Source: Streptomyces minutiscleroticus (GTDB taxonomy: Bacteria > Actinomycetota > Actinomycetes > Streptomycetales > Streptomycetaceae). Taken from it: a stretch of DNA of 64,000 nt. The notes under the pieces are model-generated. The model did not search any database. It had not been told where the DNA came from and worked only from the letters and a program-made list of their open reading frames with translations. The stretch lies in contig NZ_BMVU01000003.1 of assembly GCF_014650875.1 (NCBI RefSeq), positions 62,001-126,000 on the forward strand. The letters run 5' to 3'. Both the position numbers and the translations under genes were made by a program. Positions 33,057-42,243 of this stretch are shown here, piece by piece. The first letter of the stretch is position 1. Each line of letters starts with the position of its first letter.

Positions 33057-34282
33057 GCGGTTTCCCCGGCGATCTTCTCGAGATCGGTCACGGCGGCGGA
33101 GACCTCCGGGAGGGCCAGCATCTCCAGCCGTGCGCGGCGGGCGGTCGCCGCGGCCCCCGGGTCGGCCAGCACCGCGCGGCAGGCGGCGGCGACCCCGGAC
33201 GGCGTGCGGTCGGTGATGTGCCGGCCCAGGCCCAGCTCCTCGACGCGGGCGGCGTTGGAGTGCTGGTCGCCGAACTGGGGCAGTACCGCCAGCGGTGTTC
33301 CGGTGCGCATCGCCTCGCGCATGCTGTTGAACCCGCCGTGGGTGAGGAAGAGGTCCGCGCACTCCAGCAGCAGCGGCTGCGGCAGGCGCTCGGTGAGGTG
33401 GACGTGCGGCGGCAGGTCCGCGCGGTCCACGGGGAGCCCGGCGGTGGCGACGACCACCGTGCACTCGCTCAGTTCGGCGGCCGCCGCCACGATGGTCCGC
33501 AGCGTCTCCACCGGGTCGGGGAAGGCGAAGGGGAGGGCCGGGCCCCGCCCGCCCTCCTGCCGCTCGTGGAGCATGGGCAGCGCGGTGCCGAGCGCCGCCC
33601 ACACCAGCGGCCGGTCGGTGGGCAGCCCGGTGACCCAGTCGGGCAGGACGGCACCGCGGTCCACGTCGACGGTCTGGCGGTACGACCAGGAGGGCGGCAG
33701 GTGGCGGGCGAAGCTGAACGAGGGCGGCACGTAGTCGACCCGGCCGTGCGGTACCACCGACATCGGGTCGTCCGGCGTGGGCAGGCCGAACTCCGCGCGC
33801 AGCGCGGTCAGCCCCGGCAGCAGCGCCCGGGGGTCGACGGTGTTGGCGGCGCCCGACGGAGTGGGCAGGTGCGGCACGCCCAGTTCCTCGGCGGCCAGGC
33901 AGACGCCCAGGTCCATGCCGTCGCGGAGCACCAGGTGGGGGCGGAAGTCGCGGGCCACGGGGAGCACGGCCTCCCGCAGCGCTCGGGCCATCGGCCCCGA
34001 CATCGCGCGCGACAGGGTGTCCAGCAGCAGCCGCTGCTGCTCCTCGGGGGCGAGCCGCGCCGGATCCTCGGGCAGGGCGTCGCCGATCGCCGACGCCATG
34101 GAGCTGTCGGGCAGGTCCGGCAGGCGGGTGAGGACGGGCAGCTCCTCCCTCTCGAACAGTGGGGTCAGCGCCGACGTGGTGACGACCCGCACCCGGTGCC
34201 CGGCCGCGACGAGCGCCCGGAGCAGCGGCAACTGGGCTCGGCCGTGCGAGGGGCTGCCGAAGGTGGTGCACAGAACCCGCAT
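33053..34282 (-). CDS. GT1-family glycosyltransferase (macrolide/natural-product type)
   Basis: The protein of 409 residues has the GT-B fold. N-terminal MRVLCTTFGSPSHGRAQLPLLRALVAAGHRVRVVT resembles EryCIII/OleD-like enzymes; the C-terminal nucleotide-sugar site is LTHGGFNSMREAMRTGTPLAVLPQFGDQHSNAARVEELGLG. The PSPG-like HGGxNS and the acidic FGDQ are intact. Enzymes of this type add sugars to aglycones or inactivate macrolides. Co-translation with a DHA2 exporter fits self-resistance or detoxification; no biosynthetic genes flank it. Confidence 0.88.
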   Translation of the reverse strand: MRVLCTTFGSPSHGRAQLPLLRALVAAGHRVRVVTTSALTPLFEREELPVLTRLPDLPDSSMASAIGDALPEDPARLAPEEQQRLLLDTLSRAMSGPMARALREAVLPVARDFRPHLVLRDGMDLGVCLAAEELGVPHLPTPSGAANTVDPRALLPGLTALRAEFGLPTPDDPMSVVPHGRVDYVPPSFSFARHLPPSWSYRQTVDVDRGAVLPDWVTGLPTDRPLVWAALGTALPMLHERQEGGRGPALPFAFPDPVETLRTIVAAAAELSECTVVVATAGLPVDRADLPPHVHLTERLPQPLLLECADLFLTHGGFNSMREAMRTGTPLAVLPQFGDQHSNAARVEELGLGRHITDRTPSGVAAACRAVLADPGAAATARRARLEMLALPEVSAAVTDLEKIAGETA

Positions 34283-34453
34283 GAAGGACCTTTCTGATCG
34301 GGGGATCGAGGATCGAGCGATCGGGGGATCGGGTGGGGGACTCCTCGGAAGGGGACGGGGAGGGACGGGCCGCGGAGACGGGGAACGGCCACGTCGAGGC
34401 GCGGCCGTGCGTCCGTGACGCCTCGCCCGCTCGTCCCGTGAACGTTGTGGACG

Positions 34454-34514
34454 CGTCCGTACGACAGCGTGCATCCCTGCGACAGCACGTCCGTACGACG
34501 GGCGTCCGTACGAC
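34454..34514. repeat. Three copies of cgtccgtacgac
   Basis: Perfect 12-base copies lie at 34454-34465, 34488-34499 and 34503-34514, with a diverged copy (gcatccctgcgac) between the first two. Confidence 0.75.
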
Positions 34515-35419
34515 GGTGGGAAAGGCCCAGCCCGCTGGGAAAGGGCCTCAGTCCGTCGGCGGGGCGGACGACCGGCCGGCGCTCCGCCGGACCGGGCCGG
34601 CCCGCTCCGGCCGCCCGGCGGCGGGGCCGGGTACGAGGAGGCCGCCCCCGGCGCGGCCGGGGCGCCTCGCCTCGCCGGGGCCGGCGTCCGCGCACACGAC
34701 ACGGTGTCGCGGGGAGGCGGGGCAGGCGCTCGTCACCGGTCCCGCGTGTCCGGAGCCGACGACGTCGACAGGGTGAGCCACGGATGATCACCTCTTCGGA
34801 AGGCCGGTGGCGGGCCTGACCGTACGTCACCCGCGTACAGGAAAGTCAACGGACGATGACAACGGTCGGCGACTTCAAGACACGCTCCGTAGTCACTCCG
34901 TCACGCGCCGGGCGGCAGGCCGAGGCGGGGCCCTCCAGCGGAGGGGAGGAAGGCGCGGTCGCGCTGCCCCGGGCGGGCCGGTATGACACGGCGGGCACCC
35001 GCGGCGCCTTGGTGAAGGCCGCCGCCCGGCGCTTGGCCCGCCGCCGAGGTGGACCGGCCGCGGCGGTCCGCGGGGAACCGGTGGCAGCGCCGCCGACGGG
35101 TACCGGCCCGCTGCGCAGGGCGTTCCGCGCCCCGGCCCCACGACTGTCTCAAAACAAACCCTGCGCACCCACCTCGGCGCGGCCCTTCGCTGCCGCTCGG
35201 AGGGAAACGCCGATGGGCGGGTGTGACGGGGGGGATGGGCGGGTGTGACGGGGGTGGAGGCGGGCCTGCGTGGTCGGATCCGCCGCGACGGCCGGCCGCG
35301 AGAGGCGGCGCGGGCACGTCGCGGGGTGGGGCACACGACGGAAGGCGCGGTCGGGGCGGGAAGGGGAGCCGTGGGCGGAGCGCAGGTGCCGTGAGGGCGC
35401 CTGCGCTCTGTGGGGTCGT

Positions 35420-35448
35420 GGCCGGCCCTCGTCTCCGGAGGGCCGGCC
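35420..35448. terminator. Hairpin after the PadR/membrane protein operon
   Basis: The 11-base arms ggccggccctc/gagggccggcc with a 7-base loop lie just past the leftward stop at 35456. Confidence 0.8.
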
Positions 35449-35455
35449 TCGCTGG

Positions 35456-36481
35456 TCAGCGGATGGTGTCGTGCGGGGCGGTGGCGGGTGAAGGGCGCCG
35501 GGTACGGCGGCGGTTGAGGAGGGGGAGACCGAGTGCCACCAGGAGCAGGGGCAGGGCGAGAAGCACCGTCGCCGGGTTCCGTCCGACGCCGGACTCGCCC
35601 ATCGTGCCCATCAAGGTCTGCTCGTAGGTGAAGAACAGCAGCGGCAGGGCGGCGAGGACGACGGCGAGCGGCAGGGAGCGGTCGCGGGTCGGCAGGGCGA
35701 GGACGGCGGCCAGTGTGACGACGACGGCCGGAGTGGCGGCGCGTGCTCCCTCCTGCCACCCGGCCGAGGCCGCGAGGAAGGTGATCGCGGCGGTCGCGGC
35801 CGCGCACGCCCGTGTGCTCCAGGAGGTGGTGAGCAGGTCGCGCGGTGCGCTCAGGAGCAGTACCGCCCACAGCAGGTGCGGCAGGCCCATCACGAGCAGG
35901 TTCTCCAGCACGAGCAGCGGATCGAACCTGACGAAGGCGTCACTGACGTAGTCGAGCCGGGCGCCGAGCACGGCCAGTGCGGCGAGTACGGCGGCCGCCC
36001 GGGCGGGCTGCCAGTGCCCGCCGAGCACGGAGAGGAGCGACAGCGACCACAGCGCCGCGGCGGTCAGGGCGATCGCGTACGGCACCCCGCCGACCATGTC
36101 CGTCCAGGGGAAGGTGAGCGGAGGTTCCGTGTGCGGCAGGCGCAGCACCAGGGCCAGGTGCTGGCCTGCGGCCACGGCCACCACGAACGGCGCGGCGACG
36201 GCGGCCAGCCGCGCGCCGGACCGGTCCGGGGTCAGGCCGGCGCGCAGCCGCAGGGCGTGTCCGGCGACGCTGGCCGCCTCGTGCCAGCGCGCGGCGCGAC
36301 CGCGCCCGGCCGTGGCCTCGGCGGCGACGGTGGCGATCTCCTCGCCGTACCGGTCGCGGTAGCCGCCCGGGTACAGCCGCAGGGCCAGGGCCAGCGAGCG
36401 GGACCGTCCCCCCGGCGAACCCTGTCCGGGCGCGGAGGTGCGGTGCGAAGGGGAAGCGGGGGAGGAGGACGGGGTGTTCAC
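35456..36481 (-). CDS. Multi-pass membrane protein in a PadR operon
   Basis: The 341-residue protein begins with a cytoplasmic region (about 1-75) that includes ALRLYPGGYRDRYGEEIATVAAEATAGRGRAARWHEAASVAGHALRLRAGL, a segment common to membrane proteins encoded with PadR regulators. About seven or eight membrane helices follow. The GTG start overlaps the PadR stop by 4 bases. The function is unknown; PadR partners of this design are often linked to envelope stress or transport. Confidence 0.78.
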   Translation of the reverse strand: MNTPSSSPASPSHRTSAPGQGSPGGRSRSLALALRLYPGGYRDRYGEEIATVAAEATAGRGRAARWHEAASVAGHALRLRAGLTPDRSGARLAAVAAPFVVAVAAGQHLALVLRLPHTEPPLTFPWTDMVGGVPYAIALTAAALWSLSLLSVLGGHWQPARAAAVLAALAVLGARLDYVSDAFVRFDPLLVLENLLVMGLPHLLWAVLLLSAPRDLLTTSWSTRACAAATAAITFLAASAGWQEGARAATPAVVVTLAAVLALPTRDRSLPLAVVLAALPLLFFTYEQTLMGTMGESGVGRNPATVLLALPLLLVALGLPLLNRRRTRRPSPATAPHDTIR

Positions 36482-36828
36482 GCGGTGCTCGCCCCCAGGC
36501 CGCCGGCGGGACCCGCGCCGAGACGGCGGTGCGCCTCGGTGACGACGGTGTGCAGGTGGCCGATCTCCTCGGCCAGCGCGCTCCGGCCCGAAGGGGTGAG
36601 GCGGTAGAAGCGGCGGGCGCGGCCGTCCACGACCTCTTCGCGCTCGACCTGGATCAGGCCCTGGCCCTGCAGCCGGTCGAGGGCCCCGTACAGGGTTCCG
36701 GTGCGCATGCGCACGCGGCCCTCGGACAGGGCGGTGACCTCTTGCAGGATGCCGTACCCGTGGCGGGGCGTGTCCGCCAGGGCGGTGAGGATGAGCAGGG
36801 CGGGGCCCTGCACCGTTCGGTTACTCAT
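36478..36828 (-). CDS. PadR-family transcriptional regulator
   Basis: This 116-residue winged-helix protein has the PadR signature LILTALADTPRHGYGILQEVTALSEGRVRMRTGTLYGALDRLQGQGLIQVEREEVVDGRARRFYRLTPSGRSAL, then a short C-terminal dimerisation helix. It is the first gene of an operon with the membrane protein, and it presumably represses its own promoter. The region upstream is AT-rich with a tcgcgcga palindrome. Confidence 0.88.
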   Translation of the reverse strand: MSNRTVQGPALLILTALADTPRHGYGILQEVTALSEGRVRMRTGTLYGALDRLQGQGLIQVEREEVVDGRARRFYRLTPSGRSALAEEIGHLHTVVTEAHRRLGAGPAGGLGASTA

Positions 36829-36865
36829 GATCGAAGAATATATCGCGCGACGGCATATGTCGCCG
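36829..36865. promoter_or_regulatory. PadR promoter/operator candidate
   Basis: The segment atatatcgcgcgacggcatatgt upstream of the PadR gene contains a perfect tcgcgcga palindrome (36843-36850) flanked by atat on both sides. PadR operators in Actinobacteria often have ATAT-TCGCGA-ATAT character. Beyond it, up to 37173, lie a ggagccccg/cggggctcc hairpin and tagggccgacag repeats, with no gene. Confidence 0.4.
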
Positions 36866-37173
36866 GAGAGGCTGGTGCGGAGCCCCGCGCGGGACCCCGC
36901 TCGGGGCTCCGTCCGGAACGCGCTGAGAGCCGTCCGCCCGCCGCGTCGCCGGTGCCGGTCCCAGTTCTGGTTCCGGTTACGGGTGCTTCGGGTGCAGTGG
37001 GTGCAGCGGGTGTGGTCCATGCCCACCGGCCCGCCCTCCCGGCAGAGCCGGGTAGGGCCGACAGAGCCGGTAGGGCCGACAGGGCCGCGGCGGGGCGTAC
37101 CCGAGCACGGGGGCGCGGACGGCCGCCGAGTAGAGTGCGCCTCTGTTGCCCCCGAACCCCGAGGTACCGAGCA

Positions 37174-38433
37174 GTGACCCCCGCACGACCAGAACCGCCC
37201 GCCGCCGTCACCGTCGTCGGGATCGGAGCCGACGGCTGGCGGGGCGTCCCGGAGACCTCGCGCACCGCACTGCTCGACGCCGAGGTCCTCATCGGCGGCC
37301 CGCGCCAGCTGGACCTGCTGCCCGCCGAGTGCGGCGGGCAGCGGATCGCCTGGCCCTCGCCGCTGCGCCCCGCGGTCCCCGGCCTGCTCGCCGCGCACGC
37401 CGGCCGCCGGATCGCCGTACTGGCCAGCGGGGACCCGATGTTCTACGGCATCGGGCGCGCCCTGACCGAGGTGCTCGGCCCCGGCACGGTGCACGTCCTG
37501 CCGCACCCTTCCTCCGTCTCGTACGCGGCCGCCCGTCTCGGCTGGCCCCTGGAGGACGTGGACGTGGTCACGCTCGTCGGCCGGCCCGCCGCACGGCTCG
37601 CCGCCGCCCTGCACGACGGCCGGCGGCTCCTCGTGCTCAGCGCGGACGCGGGCACCCCCGGCGAGGTCGCCGCCCTGCTGCGGGACCGCGGCTTCGGCCC
37701 CAGCCGGATGCGGGTGCTCGAACAGCTCGGCGGGGAGAAGGAGCGCGTCGGTGCCGAGGCCACCGCCGACGACTGGCCGCACCCGCCCGGCGACCCCCTC
37801 AACGTCGTCGCCGTCGAGTGCCGCCGCGCCCCGGGGGCCCTGCGGCTCGGCGCCGTTCCGGGACTGCCCGACGAGGCATACGAACACGACGGGCAGCTCA
37901 CCAAGCGGCACGTCCGCGCCGCCACGCTCGGCGCGCTCGCCCCCGCCCCCGGCGAACTGCTGTGGGACGTCGGAGGCGGCTCGGGTTCGGTCGCGATCGA
38001 GTGGATGCGCACCCATCCGTCGTGCCGGGCGGTCACCGTCGAGCGCGACGCGGTGCGGGCCGAGCGCATCGTCCGCAACGCCGAGCGGCTCGGGGTGCCC
38101 GGGCTGCGGGTCGTCACCGGGACCGCACCCGCCGTCCTGGCCGAACTCCCGCCGCCCGACGCCGTGTTCGTCGGCGGCGGGCTCACCGAGCCCGGACTCC
38201 TCCAGGAGTGCTGGCGGGCACTGCCCGTCGGCGGACGGCTGGTCGCCAACACCGTGACGCTGGAGTCCGAGGCGGTGCTCGCCGACGCCCACCGGCGGCA
38301 CGGCGGCGAACTGGTACGGCTCGCGGTGGCGCACGCCGTGCCCGTGGGCGGCTTCACCGGGTGGCGGCAGGCGATGCCGGTGACCCAGTGGGCCGCGCAC
38401 AAGACCGCCGACGCGCCCGACCGCCGCGCGTAA
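37174..38433 (+). CDS. cobL: Precorrin-6Y C5,15-methyltransferase (decarboxylating), CobL/CbiET
   Basis: This 419-residue bifunctional enzyme of corrin-ring synthesis has an N-terminal tetrapyrrole methylase domain (about 10-205; VTVVGIGADGWRGVPE, VLASGDPMFYGIGRAL, HPSSVSYAAARLG) for C5. Its C-terminal Rossmann domain (about 230-410; LWDVGGGSGSVAIEWMR) carries out C15 methylation and decarboxylation. The GTG start has GAGG 9 bases upstream. Other cobalamin genes follow on both strands (cbiD, cobK, cobH). No cobalamin riboswitch was recognised upstream. Confidence 0.92.
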   Translation: MTPARPEPPAAVTVVGIGADGWRGVPETSRTALLDAEVLIGGPRQLDLLPAECGGQRIAWPSPLRPAVPGLLAAHAGRRIAVLASGDPMFYGIGRALTEVLGPGTVHVLPHPSSVSYAAARLGWPLEDVDVVTLVGRPAARLAAALHDGRRLLVLSADAGTPGEVAALLRDRGFGPSRMRVLEQLGGEKERVGAEATADDWPHPPGDPLNVVAVECRRAPGALRLGAVPGLPDEAYEHDGQLTKRHVRAATLGALAPAPGELLWDVGGGSGSVAIEWMRTHPSCRAVTVERDAVRAERIVRNAERLGVPGLRVVTGTAPAVLAELPPPDAVFVGGGLTEPGLLQECWRALPVGGRLVANTVTLESEAVLADAHRRHGGELVRLAVAHAVPVGGFTGWRQAMPVTQWAAHKTADAPDRRA

Positions 38434-38445
38434 GCGGACAGTTGA

Positions 38446-38480
38446 CCGCAGGGCCGCAGGGCCGCAGGGCCGCAGAGCCG
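38446..38480. repeat. Four copies of ccgcaggg between cobL and cbiD
   Basis: The unit ggccgcag is repeated about four times without interruption in the gap between the convergent cobL and cbiD genes; the last copy is diverged. Confidence 0.75.
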
Positions 38481-38674
38481 TGTGACCGTAGAGCCCTATG
38501 ACCGTGTAAGTGCGCGGTCGTGGCCGTGTGGCCGCGTGGCCGTGTGATCCCGTCCTCCGCCGGTGGCCGGCCCGGTGGTGCCACCGTCGTGATCGCGGCG
38601 CGCGGCGCCCGTACGCCGCGGCGCCCGCCGCACGGACCCGTCCGTGCGGCGGGGACCCGGCACCGCGACCGCGG

Positions 38675-39796
38675 TCACCGCACCGTGCTGCGCCCCACGA
38701 TCGTGCCCGCCCGGTCGATGCAGATCACGTCGACCGCGACGGGCGCGCCCCGCAGCACGGTCAGGGCCTCGTCGCGGGCGGCGGCCGCCACCAGGTCGCC
38801 GAGCGGGACGCCGGCCGCCGCGCACAGCTGGAGCGCGGCCAGGCCCGTGGCGGCGTGCGCGACCCGGTCGGCGAGGGCCTCGTCCGCGCCGCCGCGGCGG
38901 GCCAGTCCGGCGAGGAAGCCCTTGTCGACCTGGGAGCGCGCGGAGTGCAGGTCCAGATGGCCGGCCGCCAGCTTGGACAGCTTGGCGAAGCCGCCGCAGA
39001 TCGTGAGCCGGTCGACGGGGTGGCGGCGCACGTACTTCAGCACCGCGCCCGCGAAGTCGCCCATGTCGAGCAGCGCGTCCTCGGGCAGGCCGTACGCGGC
39101 CACGACGGTCCTCTCCGAGGTCGAGCCGGTGCACCCGGCGACATGGGTGCGCCCGGCGGCCCGGGCCACGTCCACACCGCGCCGGATGGAGTCGATCCAC
39201 GCCGAGCAGGAGTACGGCACCACGATCCCCGTCGTGCCGAGGACGGACAGCCCGCCGAGGATGCCGAGGCGGGGGTTCCAGGTGGAGCGGGCGATCTCCT
39301 CGCCGTGGTCGACGGAGACGGTGATCTCGACGTCGCCGGTGCCGCCGTGCAGGGCGGCGACCCGGGCGACGTGGTCGCGCATCATCTGCCGGGGCACGGG
39401 GTTGACGGCGGGTTCGCCGACGGGCAGGGGCAGACCGGGGCGGGTGACGGTGCCGACGCCGGGACCCGCTCTGAAGACGACGCCCGCCCCTGCGGGCAGC
39501 CGCCGCACCGTGGCCCGTACGAGCGCGCCGTGCGTGACGTCGGGGTCGTCGCCGGCGTCCTTCACGATGCCCGCCATGGCGTGGCCGTCGGCCAGCTCCT
39601 CGACGGCGAGCGCGAACGCCGGCGTCTGCCCCTTGGGCAGGGTGATCGTCACGGGGTCCGGGAACTCCCCGGTCAGCAGCGCCGTGTACGCGGCTGTGGC
39701 CGCGCCGGTCGCACAGGCGCCGGTGGTCCAGCCCGGGCGCAGGCCCGTGTGTTTGAGTTGGGCGCTGCGCCCGCCCTTCGCCTGGCTGCTGCTCAT
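38675..39796 (-). CDS. cbiD: Cobalt-precorrin-5B C1-methyltransferase CbiD
   Basis: The protein of 373 residues has the CbiD signature RPGWTTGACATGAATAAY. Segments VGTVTRPGLPLPVGEPAVNPVPRQMM, LGILGGLSVLGTTGIVVPYSCSAWIDSIRRGVDVA and ICGGFAKLSKLAAGHLDLHS also match the family. It methylates C1 of the corrin precursor using SAM. CbiD is the anaerobic-pathway enzyme, yet CobK and CobL names come from the aerobic route; such mixtures are normal in Streptomyces. It is divergent from cobK, with only 36 bases between the start codons. Confidence 0.93.
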   Translation of the reverse strand: MSSSQAKGGRSAQLKHTGLRPGWTTGACATGAATAAYTALLTGEFPDPVTITLPKGQTPAFALAVEELADGHAMAGIVKDAGDDPDVTHGALVRATVRRLPAGAGVVFRAGPGVGTVTRPGLPLPVGEPAVNPVPRQMMRDHVARVAALHGGTGDVEITVSVDHGEEIARSTWNPRLGILGGLSVLGTTGIVVPYSCSAWIDSIRRGVDVARAAGRTHVAGCTGSTSERTVVAAYGLPEDALLDMGDFAGAVLKYVRRHPVDRLTICGGFAKLSKLAAGHLDLHSARSQVDKGFLAGLARRGGADEALADRVAHAATGLAALQLCAAAGVPLGDLVAAAARDEALTVLRGAPVAVDVICIDRAGTIVGRSTVR

Positions 39797-39832
39797 GCCT
39801 CACTACTACTTCAGGAAGGAAACCGGAACACT

Positions 39833-40576
39833 GTGCACGTACTGATCCTGGGAGGGACCACGGAGGCCCGCCGGCTCGCCGAGATCCTGGCCGCCGAGGC
39901 CCCCGGCCTGCGGGTGACGACCTCTCTGGCCGGGCGGGTGGCCGCGCCCCGGCTGCCGCCGGGCGAGGTGCGCGTCGGCGGCTTCGGCGGTGCCGGGGGC
40001 CTGGCCGCGTGGCTGCGCGCGCACCGGGTGGACGCACTCGTCGACGCCACTCACCCCTTCGCCCGGACGATCGGTCACAACGCGGCGTCGGCCGCCGCCA
40101 CCGCCCATGTTCCCCTGCTCGCGCTGCGCCGCCCCGGCTGGGTCCCCGGAGCGGGGGACGACTGGCGCGAGGCCGGTTCGCTGGAGGAGGCGGCCGGGCT
40201 GCTGCCCGCGCTGGGACGACGTGTGTTCCTGACCACCGGCCGGATGGGGCTGGCCGCGTTCGCCGCCCTGGACGGGCTGTGGTTCCTGGTCCGCTCCGTG
40301 GACGCGCCCGAGGCCCCGCACCCGCGCCACATGGAGGTGGTCCTGGACCGCGGCCCCTTCACGCTCGACGGTGAGCGGGACCTGCTGCGCCGGCACCGGA
40401 TCGACGTGGTCGTCACCAAGGACAGCGGGGGCTCGGCCACGGCGCCCAAGCTCCGGGCGGCGCGGGAGGCGGGGGTACCGGTGGTCGTCGTACGGCGGCC
40501 GCCCGTCCCGGACGGGGTGGAGGCGGCGGCGGGACCGGAGGAGGCCGCACGGTGGGTCCTGGGGCAGCGCCACTGA
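39833..40576 (+). CDS. cobK: Precorrin-6A (cobalt-precorrin-6A) reductase
   Basis: This 247-residue reductase has the NADPH-binding start VLILGGTTEARRLAEIL. THPFARTIGHNAASAA, LLALRRPGW, VFLTTGRMGLAAFA and VVTKDSGGSATAPKL match the CobK/CbiJ family. It reduces the macrocycle before CobL acts. The GTG at 39833 is the only sensible start; the leader is very short because cbiD begins 36 bases away on the other strand. Confidence 0.92.
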   Translation: MHVLILGGTTEARRLAEILAAEAPGLRVTTSLAGRVAAPRLPPGEVRVGGFGGAGGLAAWLRAHRVDALVDATHPFARTIGHNAASAAATAHVPLLALRRPGWVPGAGDDWREAGSLEEAAGLLPALGRRVFLTTGRMGLAAFAALDGLWFLVRSVDAPEAPHPRHMEVVLDRGPFTLDGERDLLRRHRIDVVVTKDSGGSATAPKLRAAREAGVPVVVVRRPPVPDGVEAAAGPEEAARWVLGQRH

Positions 40577-40780
40577 TTCCGCCGTGCCGGGGAGCCGGTC
40601 CTCTCCCGGGTTCCCGCACACGGTGTGCTCCCTTGCGCTCGCTGCTGCCGCAGTGCCCGGTGTGTCCGCCCGGGGACGTCCGAGCGCGACCTGGACCCCG
40701 CCGGCCCAGCCTTACGGACGAGCCCCGCCGACGGCGCCGGGCGGCGTCCGGACGGCCCTCCCGACCCCGGCCGGCGGGGT

Positions 40781-40807
40781 GCCGGGCCCGGTTCCGCGGG
40801 GCCCGGC
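40781..40807. terminator. Hairpin between convergent cobK and cobH
   Basis: Perfect 9-base arms gccgggccc/gggcccggc with a 9-base loop immediately follow the leftward cobH stop at 40810. Confidence 0.7.
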
Positions 40808-40809
40808 GC

Positions 40810-41436
40810 TCACTCCTCCTCGCTCGCGATCGCGTTGAGCGCGGCGGCGGCGATGGCACTGCCGCCCCGGCGGCCGCGTACGACGAGGTGCTCCAGATTG
40901 GAGGAGTGCGAGAGCAGGGCCTCCTTGGACTCGGCGGCGCCGACGAAGCCGACGGGCACGCCGATGACGGCGGCCGGCCGGGGCGCGCCCTCCTCGACCA
41001 TCTCCAGCAGGCGGAAGAGGGCGGTGGGCGCGTTGCCGACGGCGACCACGGCGCCCTCCAGCCGCTCCCGCCACAGCTCCAGCGCGGCGGCGCTGCGCGT
41101 CGTGCCCAGCTTCGCCGCCAGTGCGGGCACGGCCGGGTCGGACAGGGTGCACAGCACCTCGTTGCCGGCGGGCAGCCGCCTGCGGGTCACCCCGCTGGCC
41201 ACCATCTGCACGTCGCAGAGGACGGGGGCGCCGGCGCGCAGGGCCTCGCGGGCGCGGGCCACCACCGCGGGGGTGTGGGCGATGTCGCGGACGAGGTCGA
41301 CCATCCCGCAGGCGTGGATCATCCGCACCGCGACCTGGCCGACGTCCGCGGGCAGACCCGCGAGGTCGGCCTCGGCGCGGATGGTGGCAAAGGACTGGCG
41401 GTAGATGGCCGCGCCGTCCTTCTCGTACTCGAACAC
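40810..41436 (-). CDS. cobH: Precorrin-8X methylmutase CobH/CbiC
   Basis: The protein of 208 residues catalyses the 1,5-methyl shift to hydrogenobyrinic or cobyrinic acid. The catalytic His is H41 in [45 protein letters not shown] and [16 protein letters not shown] are family motifs. It belongs to the cobalamin group but is transcribed separately from cobK. A short unassigned stretch precedes it. Confidence 0.93.
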   Translation of the reverse strand: MFEYEKDGAAIYRQSFATIRAEADLAGLPADVGQVAVRMIHACGMVDLVRDIAHTPAVVARAREALRAGAPVLCDVQMVASGVTRRRLPAGNEVLCTLSDPAVPALAAKLGTTRSAAALELWRERLEGAVVAVGNAPTALFRLLEMVEEGAPRPAAVIGVPVGFVGAAESKEALLSHSSNLEHLVVRGRRGGSAIAAAALNAIASEEE

Positions 41437-41654
41437 CGTGCTCCTACTCAGTCGTCCGCGCCCGTGGCACGGGCCGCCGCCACGGTGGCGGCCGGCGACC
41501 CCGCCCGCCTCGCCGTCACCGTGGCGGTGCGGGACGACGGGGGCGGGGAAGCCGCGGGCATGGCGGCGAGCATACCCACGCCCCCACGAGCTGTATGCCC
41601 CGCCCCATCCCCCGGACCCTTACTGCGTCTCCGCCCGTCGGACCCTTGTGACGC

Positions 41655-42170
41655 TCACACGGCGCTGGACGCCCGGTCCGCCGCCCACGCGAGCGCCGTG
41701 CCGAGGAACGCCCGGGTGACGGAGGCGACCGGGCCCCCGCGATGGACGAGCCACCGGGCGATCCGCTCCGCCGGGTCGAAGCGGTGGACGGCGGCAGCAC
41801 CAGCAGGAACTCCCGCGTCCCGCAGACGGTGTGCGGTCGGCCCGTGCCCGGCGGGCCGCGCGGAGCTGCCGCCGACGCCCGACTCGCAGCGGCCCCGCGC
41901 CACCATGGCGACCACCTCGGTGGCGGACCCGGCCGAGGAGACGCCGGCCGTCACGCCGGGGTGCCGCTCCCGCAGTTCGGCGACGGCGTCCACGACCGGC
42001 TCGGGACCGGAGGACGAGGCGGCCGCGACGTCGACCCGGCCGGCCGGGCCCCCGCCGGGCGCGCGGGCCGCCGCCGCCCGCACCGCCTCCGGGTCCCGCG
42101 GCACCGGCCGCGCCCGCTCCGCCGGCACCTCGACGGCGCCGGTCCGCCGCGGCGGCGCTGACGGCGGCCC
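41655..42170 (-). pseudogene. Degenerate LysR-family regulator
   Basis: In one frame the sequence reads GRVDVAAASSSGPEPVVDAVAELRERHPGV and SSAGSATEVVAMVARGRCESGVG. This is the start of a LysR effector-binding domain. After a short stretch comes VHRGGPVASVTRAFLG, the end of such a domain. The HTH domain and about 90 central residues are missing. It is divergent from the gamma-glutamyltransferase gene, the place where a LysR regulator would normally sit. The call rests on motif resemblance only. Confidence 0.5.
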
Positions 42171-42243
42171 ATGGCCGTTCGCCGTCCCGACGGTGTCATG
42201 CATGTCCTGGACGCACAGCGTCCCCTGCGGGTTTACTCGCGCC

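Larger units (their letters stand above)
34283..35455. other. Gene-poor kilobase, no supported gene
   Basis: No frame in this 1.17-kb gap has protein-like composition. Leftward TTGACT...TACGGT near 34800-34845 is a weak candidate promoter for the glycosyltransferase. There are repeats at 34454-34514 (cgtccgtacgac x3) and at 35212-35254 (gatgggcgggtgtgacgggg x2). The patch gactgtctcaaaacaaaccc near 35141-35162 is AT-rich. Confidence 0.5.

Noticed and set aside
35141..35162. Possible insertion-sequence end (gactgtctcaaaacaaaccc)
   Set aside because: No matching inverted end, target duplication or transposase fragment was seen nearby.
34856..35248. A 130-codon plus-strand frame starting at ATG 34856
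   Set aside because: It is Arg/Pro/Ala low complexity with no ribosome-binding site and no recognisable domain.
36829..37173. Cobalamin riboswitch upstream of cobL
   Set aside because: I could not find a B12-box-like conserved core; the gap contains only short repeats and a simple hairpin.
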